A DNA stretch of 38,611 nucleotides from an uncultured Alphaproteobacteria bacterium (GCA_947630965.1 CANRJO010000008.1:1-38611), one strand, 5' to 3'; shown: positions 1 through 9,400, counted from the first letter of the stretch. Notes: generated by a model not told the origin, from the letters alone. Translations and numbers: made by a program.

Positions 1-340
1 TAACATCGCCACAAGAACCATCAGCATAAAACACATCGCCAATATTGCAACGCGGCTTGAGGCAGTTACAAGCCGTATATTTTGGATTGCCTTTGCAATT
101 CACGACTTCTGGGCACCAAGACGATTTGTCCGATTCGCTAAAACCCATTTTAGCGCAATCCATGTTGACACATTTTTTATATTCATGATTGAACGGACAA
201 TACATATAGCCACCATCCGCGCAATTTGGCTCATCTTCTGTGGAATAACCTAACTCTTCACAAGTTGGCACCTTTTCACAATTCATCGCATGTGCCACAT
301 TCGCTAACATCATAACCATAAAAAACATCAAGTATCGCAT
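1..340 (-). CDS. Secreted Cys-rich protein, N-terminal part (gene cut by window edge)
   Basis: The first 113 codons of a minus-strand gene are present; the C-terminus lies outside the window. The protein begins with a clear signal peptide (MRYLMFFMVMMLANVAHA) with predicted cleavage after AHA, so it should be exported. The mature part is Cys-rich, with Cys in pairs spaced 6-15 residues apart. It is clearly paralogous to the N-terminus of the gene at 21405-22613: both share the CEKVP, LGYS, PNC, CPF and ESDK-SWC blocks. A GGGA-like ribosome site lies just upstream of the ATG. I do not recognise a named family. The function is unknown; the N-terminal module may be a surface or adhesion domain (inference). 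The upstream region also resembles that of the paralogue (palindromic repeat and paired GGTACC palindromes). Confidence 0.8.
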   Translation of the reverse strand, partial: MRYLMFFMVMMLANVAHAMNCEKVPTCEELGYSTEDEPNCADGGYMYCPFNHEYKKCVNMDCAKMGFSESDKSSWCPEVVNCKGNPKYTACNCLKPRCNIGDVFYADGSCGDV

Positions 341-384
341 TTTAGTTTTCCCTTTCTTAACTTGCGCTTGCCTCTATACAAAGA

Positions 385-444
385 GTCATCCCGAACTTGT
401 TTCGGGATCTCATCAAAGAGATGCTGAAACAAGTTCAGCATGAC
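385..444. repeat. REP-like intergenic palindrome (GTCATCCCGAAC type)
   Basis: A 60-bp element with GTCAT/ATGAC ends. It folds into two internal hairpins (CCCGAA...TTCGGG and GCTGAA...TTCAGC) flanking a short ATCTC/GAGAT stem, giving a cloverleaf-like shape. Elements of this look are common between genes in Alphaproteobacteria. It lies in the presumed 5' untranslated region of the gene at 1-340. A different REP-like element occupies the same position upstream of the paralogue at 22613. Confidence 0.75.
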
Positions 445-470
445 ATTTAGAAGCTGTCGAATCACATCAA

Positions 471-566
471 AAAAAGGGTACCTTTAAATGCAACAGATTA
501 ACCAACGCGAAACTGCGGGTTTTAGAGCTTGACAACCCCACTTTTTTAAGGTACCTTTAAATTGCT
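471..566. promoter_or_regulatory. Paired GGTACC-centred palindromes upstream of secreted-protein gene
   Basis: Two copies of an AT-flanked palindrome (core AAGGTACCTTTAAAT) have their GGTACC centres at 477-482 and 550-555, 73 bp apart. The left copy has one mismatch in its left arm. The same arrangement occurs at 22806-22907 and 32161-32262, each time upstream of a minus-strand gene for an exported protein. The first palindrome lies 137 bp upstream of the start codon at 340. The symmetric, AT-rich form suggests a dimeric regulator binding two sites in a loop, but this is an inference. No promoter was identified with confidence between them. Confidence 0.5.
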
Positions 567-578
567 ATATCAGAGCAA

Positions 579-612
579 CAAAAAACATCCGAAAAATCGG
601 ATGTTTTTTTAA
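579..612 (-). terminator. Rho-independent terminator, bidirectional
   Basis: A perfect 12-bp stem (581-592 with 597-608, ACATCCGA/TCGGATGT core) with a four-base loop has A-tracts and T-tracts on both sides. It is the likely end of the psd-pssA transcript, which runs on the minus strand. Confidence 0.75.
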
Positions 613-628
613 TTTTCTCCCAAGCCGT

Positions 629-907
629 GGAAAGCCAGCTAATGAGGCGAATGGAGTGATTTTAAGGTTAAAAGTACCGGAGCGCGCGAGGATAAAAACA
701 ACCCCAACGGGTTGTTTTTACCACAAGCGGCGTAGCTTTGTTAAAACTGCTAGGGAGCGGTAGCGACCGCGGCAGATTTTACAAAGCAAGTGACCGAAAT
801 GAGTTAGGGTTGCCATTTCTGACAACCCTTACGAGTAAGACCATAAACGTACGTGAGGACACTTTTAACCTTAAAATTGCTCTAGGCGTCCATTAGATGG
901 CTTTTCC
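629..907. repeat. 280-bp element with long imperfect terminal inverted repeats
   Basis: The arms 629-675 and 861-907 are inverted copies. The inner 16 bp (TTTTAAGGTTAAAAGT, 660-675, against 861-876) match perfectly, and the outer part (GGAAAGCC-AGCTAATG) matches with several mismatches. The interior holds a 12-bp hairpin (693-704 with 709-720) and the structured core element at 711-840. The whole could fold as one very long branched stem. It starts 7 bp after the pssA stop codon. It could be a miniature mobile element or an untranslated structured RNA; no coding capacity was seen. Confidence 0.6.
711..840 (+). other. Structured intergenic element, copy A (divergent)
   Basis: This is the divergent copy of the element also found at 23074-23202 and 37346-37474. 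It keeps GTTGTTTTT at the start, then a long stem (GCTTTGT...ACAAAGC) enclosing a GCGGT/ACCGC hairpin. The conserved single-stranded core GTGACCGAAATGAGTTAG follows, then a second hairpin (GGGTTG...CAACCC) and CTTACGAGTAAGA. The stem sequences differ from the other copies while pairing is kept. It reads on the plus strand, antisense to the pssA transcript. Function unknown. Confidence 0.5.
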
Positions 908-913
908 TGCCAG

Positions 914-1711
914 CTAGACGCGTTCCTTTTCTTTATAGTACCTATACCTCTCTATCCAAAACTTCACCACCCCAATCGGAATAAAGATGATATAAAGACA
1001 AATCATCAAGCCCAAAGTCAGCCATGGTTGAGAGATCATAAAGTTAATGAAAATCACAACAAAAAGCATGAGGGGCAAAAGCATGTAGTTTTGGACCTTC
1101 GTCTTTTTAATAGATATGGTCGGAATGCGACTAACCATTAAGAAAGAAACAACAGAAAGCAATATGGTGCAAAAGATTTTGGAGCGCAGAACAGGTTCAA
1201 ATTCCGGAAAGTCAAAACAGACGAGAACCGGCATAATCGCCATGGCAGCCGCCGCAGGTGCAGGCACGCCCACAAAGTAATGCGACCAGTAGGCCGGCTG
1301 ATTATTTTCTTCCAACATCGTATTAAAACGCGCCAAACGCAACGCCATACCCATGGCAAAAAGCAGGCTAAAAAGCCACCCGAAACGCGGAAAATCAGCC
1401 AACGCCCATTGATACATTAAAATTGCCGGCGCCACACCGAAACTGACAAAATCAGAAAGCGAGTCAAGCTCGGCCCCAAACTTTGTGGATGCTTTCAAAA
1501 ACCGCGCAACCCGACCATCAAGCCCATCAAAAAGCGCCGCTAAAAAAATGCAAATAACCGCCTTTGACCATTGATCTTGGATGGCAAAACGGATAGACGT
1601 CACACCCGAGCACAAAGCCATCATCGTAAGCATACTAGGCAAAAGTTTACGAAAAGGCGTGCCTGTCAACTTTTGCTTTGACAGGAGCAATTTATTATTA
1701 ATTGTTTTCAT
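914..1711 (-). CDS. pssA: CDP-diacylglycerol--serine O-phosphatidyltransferase
   Basis: This inner-membrane enzyme makes phosphatidylserine from CDP-diacylglycerol and serine, the first committed step to phosphatidylethanolamine. The 265-residue protein carries the CDP-alcohol phosphotransferase signature DGLDGRVAR...G...D (residues about 63-85). This is preceded by a helix with conserved small residues and followed by at least five hydrophobic segments and a basic C-terminus. The length is normal for the alphaproteobacterial type. The start ATG at 1711 lies 3 bp after the psd stop codon, so the two genes are one operon with consecutive reactions. Confidence is high from the signature and the neighbour. 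Confidence 0.93.
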   Translation of the reverse strand: MKTINNKLLLSKQKLTGTPFRKLLPSMLTMMALCSGVTSIRFAIQDQWSKAVICIFLAALFDGLDGRVARFLKASTKFGAELDSLSDFVSFGVAPAILMYQWALADFPRFGWLFSLLFAMGMALRLARFNTMLEENNQPAYWSHYFVGVPAPAAAAMAIMPVLVCFDFPEFEPVLRSKIFCTILLSVVSFLMVSRIPTISIKKTKVQNYMLLPLMLFVVIFINFMISQPWLTLGLMICLYIIFIPIGVVKFWIERYRYYKEKERV

Positions 1712-1714
1712 GGT

Positions 1715-2401
1715 TTAAGCCTTTCCGTTTTGCATATTGGCTAAAATTGTTTCACCGGCAACCATGGTTTGCCCCGGCGAAACCAAAATTTCGACATCGG
1801 TCGGCAAATAAACATCAAGCCTTGAGCCAAATCGAATAAGCCCAAAACGCTCGCCCGCCTTATATTGTTGACCCTCGCGTGCAAAACACACAATACGCCG
1901 CGCAATCAAGCCAGCAATCTGGACAAAGGCAATTTCCTTACCGGAAGTTGTCCGCATAGATAAAAGCATACGCTCGTTATCTTTGCTCGCTTTATCCAAC
2001 GTGGCATTTAAAAACTTACCTTTAATATAGTTTCGTTGCAAAATTTTGCCTTCAGCCGGTGCACGATTGACATGCACATTAAAAACACTCATAAAAATGC
2101 TGATACGGTTAAATGTTTTAGTGTTTAAGCCTAACTCTTCCGGACCTGTCACGCGGGTGATCATTTGCACAATGCCATCTGCCGGCGCAACAACCACATT
2201 TTCAACCTGCGGCGTCACACGCTCGGGGTCACGGAAAAAGTAATAACACCAAACGGTCAGTACAACACCCACAAGACCGAGCGGCAACCAAATAATCGCC
2301 AGTAACGCTGTTACCCCTGCGAAAATACTGATAAAGCGCCATCCCTCATTGTTAATGTTCGGGAATAAATAATGCGCTAAAGAAATATCCACTTTATTCA
2401 T
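1715..2401 (-). CDS. psd: Phosphatidylserine decarboxylase proenzyme
   Basis: This enzyme decarboxylates phosphatidylserine to phosphatidylethanolamine at the membrane. It is made as a proenzyme that cuts itself at a Gly-Ser bond to form a pyruvoyl group; the GS pair is seen in RFGSRLDVYLP near the C-terminus. The short form (about 228 residues) is typical of Alphaproteobacteria. Two hydrophobic segments near residues 22-60 anchor it. I chose the ATG at 2401 (MNKVDISL) because an AAAGG site precedes it by 7-8 bases. A possible promoter at 2478-2506 would place the transcript start near 2471, after a longer in-frame start at 2473. It is the first gene of the operon with pssA. Confidence 0.92.
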   Translation of the reverse strand: MNKVDISLAHYLFPNINNEGWRFISIFAGVTALLAIIWLPLGLVGVVLTVWCYYFFRDPERVTPQVENVVVAPADGIVQMITRVTGPEELGLNTKTFNRISIFMSVFNVHVNRAPAEGKILQRNYIKGKFLNATLDKASKDNERMLLSMRTTSGKEIAFVQIAGLIARRIVCFAREGQQYKAGERFGLIRFGSRLDVYLPTDVEILVSPGQTMVAGETILANMQNGKA

Positions 2402-2477
2402 AAATTTACCTTTCAAAAAATACCGAAACGCTGTTTCCGGCGTATTTTCCAACGCTCTTCGCTTGAAGAACACACCT

Positions 2478-2506
2478 AATTAAACACATTTTTACATTCT
2501 TTTCAA
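2478..2506 (-). promoter_or_regulatory. Candidate sigma-70-type promoter of psd-pssA
   Basis: On the minus strand, TTGAAA (2501-2506) is followed after 17 bases by TTAATT (2478-2483). The predicted start near 2471 leaves a leader of about 70 nt before the psd ATG at 2401. Confidence 0.4.
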
Positions 2507-2514
2507 GATTTATC

Positions 2515-2542
2515 TTGCAATTATAAAATTATGCGTTATAAA
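2515..2542 (+). promoter_or_regulatory. Candidate promoter of tRNA-Leu
   Basis: TTGCAA (2515-2520) and TATAAA (2537-2542) are separated by 16 bases and lie 14 bases before the tRNA 5' end. This is a fitting distance for a short precursor. Confidence 0.55.
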
Positions 2543-2555
2543 TGTGCTTTGTGAT

Positions 2556-2642
2556 GCGCTTGTGGCGGAACAGGTAGACGCTGCAGACTTAAAATCTGTT
2601 GGAGGCAACTCCGTGCCGGTTCGATTCCGGCCTAGCGCACCA
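2556..2642 (+). tRNA. tRNA-Leu (anticodon UAA)
   Basis: This is a full class II tRNA. It has the acceptor stem GCGCTTG/CTAGCGC, a D-arm with GG in the loop, the anticodon stem GCAGA/TCTGT with loop CTTAAAA (anticodon TAA), and a long variable arm (GGAG GCAA CTCC). The T-arm is GCCGG TTCGATT CCGGC, and CCA is encoded. The acceptor stem has a U6-U67 mismatch. Its 3' end is the integration site of the following island: the last 21 bases plus two flanking bases are repeated at 17541-17563. Confidence 0.95.
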
Positions 2643-2644
2643 AT
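2622..2644 (+). repeat. att repeat, left (attL) in tRNA-Leu 3' end
   Basis: 23 bp beginning CGATTCCGGCCTAGCGCACC, running from the T-loop through the CCA plus AT, are identical to 17541-17563 in direct orientation. A duplication of a tRNA 3' end on both sides of an AT-rich gene block is the mark of integration by a tyrosine recombinase. Confidence 0.85.
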
Positions 2645-2645
2645 A

Positions 2646-2691
2646 CAAACAAAAGCACCGAATGCTTTCATATTCGGTGCTTTTGTTTGCC
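2646..2691 (+). terminator. Terminator of tRNA-Leu
   Basis: An 18-bp perfect stem (2646-2663 with 2672-2689, core GCACCGAAT/ATTCGGTGC) with an 8-base loop ends in a T-rich arm. A near-copy of this hairpin stands at 17739-17772 beyond the right att sites. Confidence 0.85.
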
Positions 2692-2716
2692 TAAGCATAA
2701 AGGATTCATAAAACTA

Positions 2717-3775
2717 TTAGACATCAAAGGCTTTATTTACAATCGAGTCTAAATTTTTAACAATAATCTGAAAATTCGTGTTTAAATCTAATGTTTTAAC
2801 GCTGATTTTATTACCACTCATTATAAAGTCACAGTCTGGGGTTATATCTTCATTAGTTTTTGCATATAACAGCATTCCAGAGACATTACCCGTATTTTTA
2901 TAATCTTGGTTTTTCACATATGTGAATATTTGGTACATATTATGGGAATGTAAAGTTTGTTTTTCATATTGAGTTTGCATCGTTTTGCTATAATACTTGG
3001 CATCAATTATTAAAATCTTCTCATTGAGTTGCAAAGTTATATCTGTTTGCATAGTTGGCAAGAATTTAATAACAGATTCGTCTTGTCCTCGGTCAAGAGC
3101 CCATTTTACTTGCATAGCACTAATGTTTGTTAAATATGAGTGATGATGTTTATAGTATTCCAATATGAATTTTTCATATAGTCTAGCCATATGATCATCA
3201 GAGAATTGTAATAATTTATGTTCACCTTTATCTGTGGTCATGAGCATGCCATCAATAATAAAGAAACATATATTCATCATCATTTCATAATTTTTATTGT
3301 TTCGTTGGTAAGTCAGCATACTCCAACGAATGGACTTCGGATCTACAACATCAACGTCATCTAGAAAAATAAGGACTTTTTTAAGTTTATTTTTTCTATC
3401 TGGCTTTACCTGTTTATCCTTGATTAGTATGAGAATTGTGGTTTTTAGAATCTTATTAAAAATATTATTTTCTGACAATTCATCATATGTACAGTTTAGC
3501 TTTTGCCTTTTCTGTATTTTATTTTTAAAACTTTCTGCAATATTGAGCTTACCCCGAAGAGTAGATAGATCTTCATTAAATGAAATATATTCTCTATATA
3601 AACCTTGTTTAAGTTGTTGGGAAACACCTTTAGCCAATATTTCTGCAAAAAGGTCTTGAATATATTCAAATTCTTCCGAAGCTATTTTTTCATAATTCTG
3701 ATGCCTTAGTACTTGGAAAGCATAAGTCAGCATGTAGTATATATTTTTGATAAAAATACCTTTATCATTAATCAT
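2717..3775 (-). CDS. mcrC: McrC-type nuclease subunit of a McrBC restriction system
   Basis: McrC is the partner of the McrB GTPase and carries the DNA-cutting domain that acts on modified (typically methylcytosine-containing) DNA. The protein (about 352 residues) has the McrC N-terminal region (NIYYMLTYAFQVL) and a PD-(D/E)XK-type core. In that core, DITLQLNEKILIIDAKYYSK (about residue 255) supplies the D...DAK motif. It overlaps the end of mcrB by 8 bases, which implies translational coupling. An ATG at 3775 (MINDKGIF) is preferred; a GTG at 3784 in the same frame is possible. The target modification cannot be told from sequence. Very AT-rich codon use fits the island. Confidence 0.87.
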   Translation of the reverse strand: MINDKGIFIKNIYYMLTYAFQVLRHQNYEKIASEEFEYIQDLFAEILAKGVSQQLKQGLYREYISFNEDLSTLRGKLNIAESFKNKIQKRQKLNCTYDELSENNIFNKILKTTILILIKDKQVKPDRKNKLKKVLIFLDDVDVVDPKSIRWSMLTYQRNNKNYEMMMNICFFIIDGMLMTTDKGEHKLLQFSDDHMARLYEKFILEYYKHHHSYLTNISAMQVKWALDRGQDESVIKFLPTMQTDITLQLNEKILIIDAKYYSKTMQTQYEKQTLHSHNMYQIFTYVKNQDYKNTGNVSGMLLYAKTNEDITPDCDFIMSGNKISVKTLDLNTNFQIIVKNLDSIVNKAFDV

Positions 3776-6164
3776 CAAAGACACTTTCTAGTCTATTAAT
3801 CCACATTTGGACTTTTTGACTATCATCAAACCAATATTCTTGTAGCATGGGAACAATTTCATATGTTATAACAGATTTTAACCAATCTTCAGTACATAGT
3901 TTCTGGTTACAAAAATAACTGTGCCCAATACAAAAGCCACTGCCCAATGAGCTATCTTGTCTTATTTCTCTGTTCAGTTCTTCAATTTTTACTATCAGAT
4001 TATCAAAAGTTTCATTAGAGAGCTTTTTCTTATACTTTTGAAAACCGTCAGATGAAAATCTTGGTTCTATCTCATAGAAACTAAAACGACGTCTTAAAGC
4101 ATAATCAATCATGGCCAAACTTCTATCAGCCGTATTCATCATGCCAATGATGTAAAGGTTTTCCGGTACATAAAAAGGCTTTTGGTTATATGCTAAAGTG
4201 ATTTTATGCTCAGGACCTCTATAATCTTTTTCAATTAACATAAGGAGCTCACCGAAAATTTTACTCATATTTCCGCGGTTAATCTCATCAATTATAAAGA
4301 AAAAGTCTTTATCCGGATTGTTTGCAGCTTTTGTACAAAATTGGTAGAATATGCCATTTCTTAATTCAAAATCAGCTCCATTAGGTTTATATCCCATAAC
4401 AAAATCTTCATAAGTATAGTTTTGATGGAATTGAACCATTTCTATACGGTTATTGTTTTTTTCGCCCATAATAGCATATGCAAGTCTTTTAGCTGTATAT
4501 GTTTTTCCAACCCCAGGGGCTCCTTGTAATATAACATTCTTTTTCTGCTTTAAAAGCATACGTAAAGTTTCAAACTCTTCAGCAGAGGTATAAACATCAT
4601 CTAAAAAGTTTTCTTTGGTATATACTTCTATATGTTCATCTTGTTGTGTAAGAGGGTTATTATCTCTAATTATATCCATTAAAATATTATACTCATTTTC
4701 AGTAAGTTTAAATAAGCTTCCTTGAGCAGATCTGATATATTCCATATTTTTCAGTTCATCAACATCTAGCAGTTCTTTATAATCTATCGGTGAAGATAAT
4801 TGCTCTGTCTTTTCAAAATAAAAATTATTTTCATCATGCTCTCTGGATACTTGTGCAAGTGCTACAATCTGTTTAACCGGAGTAGATTCATAGCCAACAA
4901 TAATATCACCTGGTTTAGCATCTAAGAAATATTGGAAAACTCTGCGTTTGTTACCATTATCGTTGTATAATGTATAACTTTGTTCATTTCCAACGGCTAT
5001 ATTGCTAAAACTCCATATTTTAGGATTAGCATTTAACCACCAATAATTAACTTGTTTTTGAGGATTCTTAACATTTTCAGTATTTGAAGAAGCATAAAGG
5101 TCAATTGATGAGAGATTAATTTTATCTAGAGCCTTACTCAGTTCATCTCTCAATTTCCAAACATATGTCCCTTCGGTTTCTTTGTCTGCAGTTTTTCCTA
5201 AGTAAAGAATAGGCCACCATTTGGAATTATCGGTATCATTTTGTAAAATAGGACATTTTGTATATTCGGCAATACGTTTTGCTAATTTTGTGGAGCGGAC
5301 ATTGTATGTTTGTGGGGTTTCTCCATATTTATTAGCTAGCTGCAAACATGTAGCTGTACCACCTATATCTTTAAACCGTCTCATAATTTCTAAATCTGTT
5401 TTATTGAAAACATTTGGGTTATTAAGCAATTGAACCCAATCGTCAACGGTAAAATTAGGAGAATAATCTTGTGGAAACCAATCATTTTTCTCAACGATAC
5501 TTCTGCTGATATAAAAACAGAAATCCGTAGTCCATATTTTCAAATTTTTATCATCGTAACAGTCTGGTTCCATTACCTTTTTGGCTATTTTTTTGATAGA
5601 CTTATCGTCTTTAATGTAACGATTAAGTTCATTATATAAATTCATGGTATCTTGAATTTTCTCTGCAGAAGAACTTTTGGACGATATTAAAGGATAATCA
5701 AAAAAACTCGCAACTTTTTTGTACTCGTCATACTTATAAATATAATATTTTTCAGGATATTTTAACCAAAGATAGGTCGATATAGTATTTGCTGTCTGAT
5801 AATGATTTTGATTAGGATTATTTATTATATTGGCAGCATTTATACTAGAAGAAAACTCCTCAATTCTCTCTGCTAGTGGTTGATCTTCATTAAACAGTTT
5901 CTTAAACACATTACGAATAACTTCTGGATTATCTTTAATATATTCAATCATCATCTTGCGAGGAAAGAACATTCTGCTAGTTAAAAGATTATGTGTTTTT
6001 TCTGTAGCATTGATAAACATTTCTAAGAAATCAGGAGCATTTATATCCCAATTTTCTTGAAAATGCTTTACGGCTACCCATTTAAATTTTTCGTATTCCC
6101 ATCTCTTTGGAAATTCATTTTTATATTTTTCGATAACTTCTACTAGCTTATCATAGTTTAACAT
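3768..6164 (-). CDS. mcrB: McrB-type AAA+ GTPase with EVE-like recognition domain
   Basis: This is the motor and recognition subunit of a McrBC system. The C-terminal half is an AAA+ domain of the McrB family, with Walker A GAPGVGKT (about residue 547), Walker B FFFIIDEINRGN and the sensor region MMNTADRSLAMIDYALRRRF. These features mark McrB/Dnmt-like GTP-dependent enzymes. Before it (about residues 370-500) lies a region with WWLNANPKIWSF, GDIIVGYES and VALAQVSRE. It resembles an EVE (PUA-like) domain, a fold known to read modified bases. The N-terminal 370 residues are helical and unassigned. At 798 residues it is much longer than E. coli McrB (about 460). It is the first gene of the mcrBC operon. 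Confidence 0.88.
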   Translation of the reverse strand: MLNYDKLVEVIEKYKNEFPKRWEYEKFKWVAVKHFQENWDINAPDFLEMFINATEKTHNLLTSRMFFPRKMMIEYIKDNPEVIRNVFKKLFNEDQPLAERIEEFSSSINAANIINNPNQNHYQTANTISTYLWLKYPEKYYIYKYDEYKKVASFFDYPLISSKSSSAEKIQDTMNLYNELNRYIKDDKSIKKIAKKVMEPDCYDDKNLKIWTTDFCFYISRSIVEKNDWFPQDYSPNFTVDDWVQLLNNPNVFNKTDLEIMRRFKDIGGTATCLQLANKYGETPQTYNVRSTKLAKRIAEYTKCPILQNDTDNSKWWPILYLGKTADKETEGTYVWKLRDELSKALDKINLSSIDLYASSNTENVKNPQKQVNYWWLNANPKIWSFSNIAVGNEQSYTLYNDNGNKRRVFQYFLDAKPGDIIVGYESTPVKQIVALAQVSREHDENNFYFEKTEQLSSPIDYKELLDVDELKNMEYIRSAQGSLFKLTENEYNILMDIIRDNNPLTQQDEHIEVYTKENFLDDVYTSAEEFETLRMLLKQKKNVILQGAPGVGKTYTAKRLAYAIMGEKNNNRIEMVQFHQNYTYEDFVMGYKPNGADFELRNGIFYQFCTKAANNPDKDFFFIIDEINRGNMSKIFGELLMLIEKDYRGPEHKITLAYNQKPFYVPENLYIIGMMNTADRSLAMIDYALRRRFSFYEIEPRFSSDGFQKYKKKLSNETFDNLIVKIEELNREIRQDSSLGSGFCIGHSYFCNQKLCTEDWLKSVITYEIVPMLQEYWFDDSQKVQMWINRLESVFDD

Positions 6165-6256
6165 CTGTATTTCCTTAAAAAAAACTATATATACTAGTCT
6201 ATATCCAGATAATTATCAAAAACAAGCATAATCAGTAAAATATCCTACAACAATAA

Positions 6257-6326
6257 AACCTATCCCAAAGCTCCATAAATAGCCCCAGAACAAGCGATTC
6301 TCATCAAATAAGTAAAAGATATGCCC
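6257..6326. repeat. 70-bp inverted repeat, left copy, flanking the hsd cassette
   Basis: The reverse complement of this stretch matches 13578-13646 at about 64 of 70 positions, including the block GAGAATCGCTTGTT and GGCTATTTATGGAGCTTTGG. It lies 3' of hsdR, within the 326-bp gap between hsdR and mcrB. On the minus strand its edge overlaps a GCCC...GGGC hairpin (6323-6326 with 6347-6350) that may terminate the hsd transcript. The rest of this gap (6165-6256, 6352-6490) shows no gene; an AT-rich mcrB promoter is likely but not clear. Confidence 0.75.
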
Positions 6327-6490
6327 GATCAGAATAAGTTTGTATGGGGCTAAGTAAGCCATGTCAAACTAATCACTCTAGGTTTAAGGTGGTTGTCGAT
6401 TCTTCCACAGTTGTATAATTACACAAGTCCAAACATATACATTATGAGAGATAGGCTTATAAAAAGTCTTTCATGCACGCTTATTTAAGA

Positions 6491-9400
6491 TTAATCATTA
6501 GAATTTTCTTCAAAATTTTCCACTTGTTCCATAACTTTTTTGAAAACTTTGGAACAGTATTGTGGAGGATAACCATTTTTAATTAAACAAACTTTTATAT
6601 CAAATTTCAGCTCGTCGCGAACTCTTTGATTGTTGAGCCAATCAGCAAAAGAAGATTTAGTGTCAATTATCTCCTTAACTTTTTTTGCCAATGCTTTACA
6701 TTTTTCATTTACGATTATCCCATCTATTTTTTTATCTGTTCCATATTCAAAATTATATTGGTTTCGTAAGGCAATCAAAATATCATAAAATGCTTTTTCT
6801 TCAAAGGTTAGGCCCATTTTACGAAAACTTTCTCTATGTTCTTTCATTTGTTTCAAAATTTCTAATGCCTGATTTGTGGCATTTTGAATTATATTCTCAG
6901 AAGCAACCTCTTGAGTTTCTCCGGCTTCCTCTGCTGTAAGCTGTTTCCGTCTTTCGTGATATTCTTCAATTGTTTTTTCAAGCATTTCTTCAAATGTTTT
7001 AGCTGCCACCTGATTGGTTTTGCCGTATTCTTTAATTTGTTGGCGCGACATTTTAACAAGAATTTCTAACTTTGTTGCTGGCATTTTTATATCGGAAAGT
7101 TTTTCATAATATTCCGGCGAGAAAATATCTTCTTCATCACTACTTTCAAGGACATTTTCTACATGGTTATATCTTAAGGCTTCTTCAACCATTTTGGCTA
7201 CAGAACGATTCATAGTATCTGCATCCACCTCTGAAGTGCCACTCATTTTACGAACAAAGCCGGCTATCGCCATAAAACACTGAGCAAGGGCTGATTCTGC
7301 TTCATCAAGATAGCCGGAAGGCTGACAAACAGCATATGCCGCTCGCATTCTTTTTACGACTTCTAAAAAGTATGTTTTAAAGGATACTTTTTGTGCTTTG
7401 CCTTTACCTTCAATATTTAACTCTTCTATTGATGTAAACACATATTCTGCTGAATGAGCTAATAATGCATATCGTTTTATCGGATCACAATCTAAATCAA
7501 AAAAAGGTTGTAAATCTTCGGTTTTAAATAAGTTTTTCAAAACAGTCAAATTTTCTCTAAAAAGTTGAGTGGCCTGTTCCACATCATCTTCTGTAGGAGC
7601 AACAGACATATTTCCGCCATAAATTTTCATTGCTTCACGCATATTGTTGCGGATACCGATATAATCTACAATCAAGCCATATTCTTTTCCTGGATATTTT
7701 CGGTTTACACGACTAATTGTTTGAATCAACAAGTGTTTTTTTAATGGCTTGTCATTATACATGTATGTCAGCGATGGCACATCAAAGCCGGTGATCCACA
7801 TATCGACAACGATAACAATGCGGAAGTTTGACTTTTCTTGCTTAAACATTGCATCCAAATCTTCAGAACGCTTGTCGTTTTTTATGCCACCAAGATAGTT
7901 ATACATATCTTCTTTATCATTGCTACCAACACTAGCCACCATTGCAATAAAAGGCATCGGCTTTAATTCTTTTAACTCTTCATTCGTAGCAAAGACACCG
8001 TTTGGAGTTTTTTGTTCTTTAAACCATTCAGGATATTTTTCTTTGAACTTTTGTAATAAATCAAACGCGATTTCACGCTTTGAACATACAATCATTGCTT
8101 TTTGAATCCGATTTGGATCATTGGCACATGCTGCGACATAATGGTCATGAATATCCTCTGCTAAGCGCTCTAAGCGTGAAGGCTCGCCAAGAATAACTTC
8201 CATTGAACTCATTGCGCTCTTACTTGCCACAATATCTTCTGCGGTGGCACCATCATCGGCACATTTTTTATAATATGTTTCAATTTGTTTGACTTTTTCT
8301 TTATTTAGCAAGACTTTTGCAATACGCGGATGGTACTTGATAGGAACAGTTAATCCGTCTGCCACAGCCTGATCCATGGTGTAGCGGTCAATTTCCTCGC
8401 CGAATGTTTGATAAGTTTCGGCAATCGGCGTACCAGTAAACCCTACAAATGTTGCGTTTGGAAATGCCTCTTTCAGCACTTTTGCATAAGGTTTAGAAAT
8501 AAGAGCTTTCATATTTTCATCAGCATCTTTGCTAAACTTAATTTCTTTAGATCGTTCAAGCTGAGTTCTATGAGCTTCATCAGAAAAACAAATAATGTTG
8601 TTACGCTCGTTTATCAGACCGATTTTATCATCCTTGCGATCACAAAACTTTTGAATGGTGCAAATGTAAAAGCCGCCACTTTGCCTTGCCTTTAATTCTT
8701 CACGTAATTGATTTCTGTTTTTAACGACCGAAACTTCGCCAAGGTTCAAGAACTCTTTACTCTTAGTAAACAATTTCGCGCCTTGTTTTTGCAGTTCGTC
8801 ACGGTCAACAATCATGATAATTGTTGGTGAGCCCATTTCGGTAATATCGGTACAGCGCAAAGCCAACTGACGGGCCAGGAATGCCATTGTATAGGTTTTA
8901 CCACATCCCGTTGCGCCAAAATATGTTCCGCCTTTACCGCTTTTTTCAACAATAGACTTTACAATGCTTTTCTTTAACAGTTTTGAAGCAAAGAATTGCG
9001 GATAGCGGCAAACGATTTCCACTTCATCTTTATCGTAGATGGCATCTTCAAAATAAATGTAATTTCTGAAGATTTCCAAGAAACGTTCCGGACTGTAAAC
9101 GCCTTTGATCATCGTTTCCATTTCGGCAAATGGCAAAGTGGATAATTTATCGCCATCATTAACGCGCCGCCAAGCATAGAAGTGCTCATAAGGCGTGCGA
9201 ACCGTTCCTAAACGTGTTTTAACACCGTCCGAAATACAGGCCAATGGGCAATAGTGCAATAAGTGCGGAATATCACGCCAATAACGAATAGTTATTTGCT
9301 CCCATGCATCATTAACAGTAGCGTTGGCATCTGCCGGATTTTTAAGCTCTATCACACATAAAGGCAGACCGTTAACATATAGCAAAATGTCCGGACGACG

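Noticed and set aside
711-840. Identification of the 129-nt element as tmRNA, RNase P RNA or 6S RNA
   Set aside because: Three copies with exchanged stems, no tRNA-like end, and none of the conserved bases of those RNAs.
2510-2698. 62-codon minus-strand frame over tRNA-Leu
   Set aside because: It covers the tRNA gene and its terminator on the opposite strand; a chance frame.
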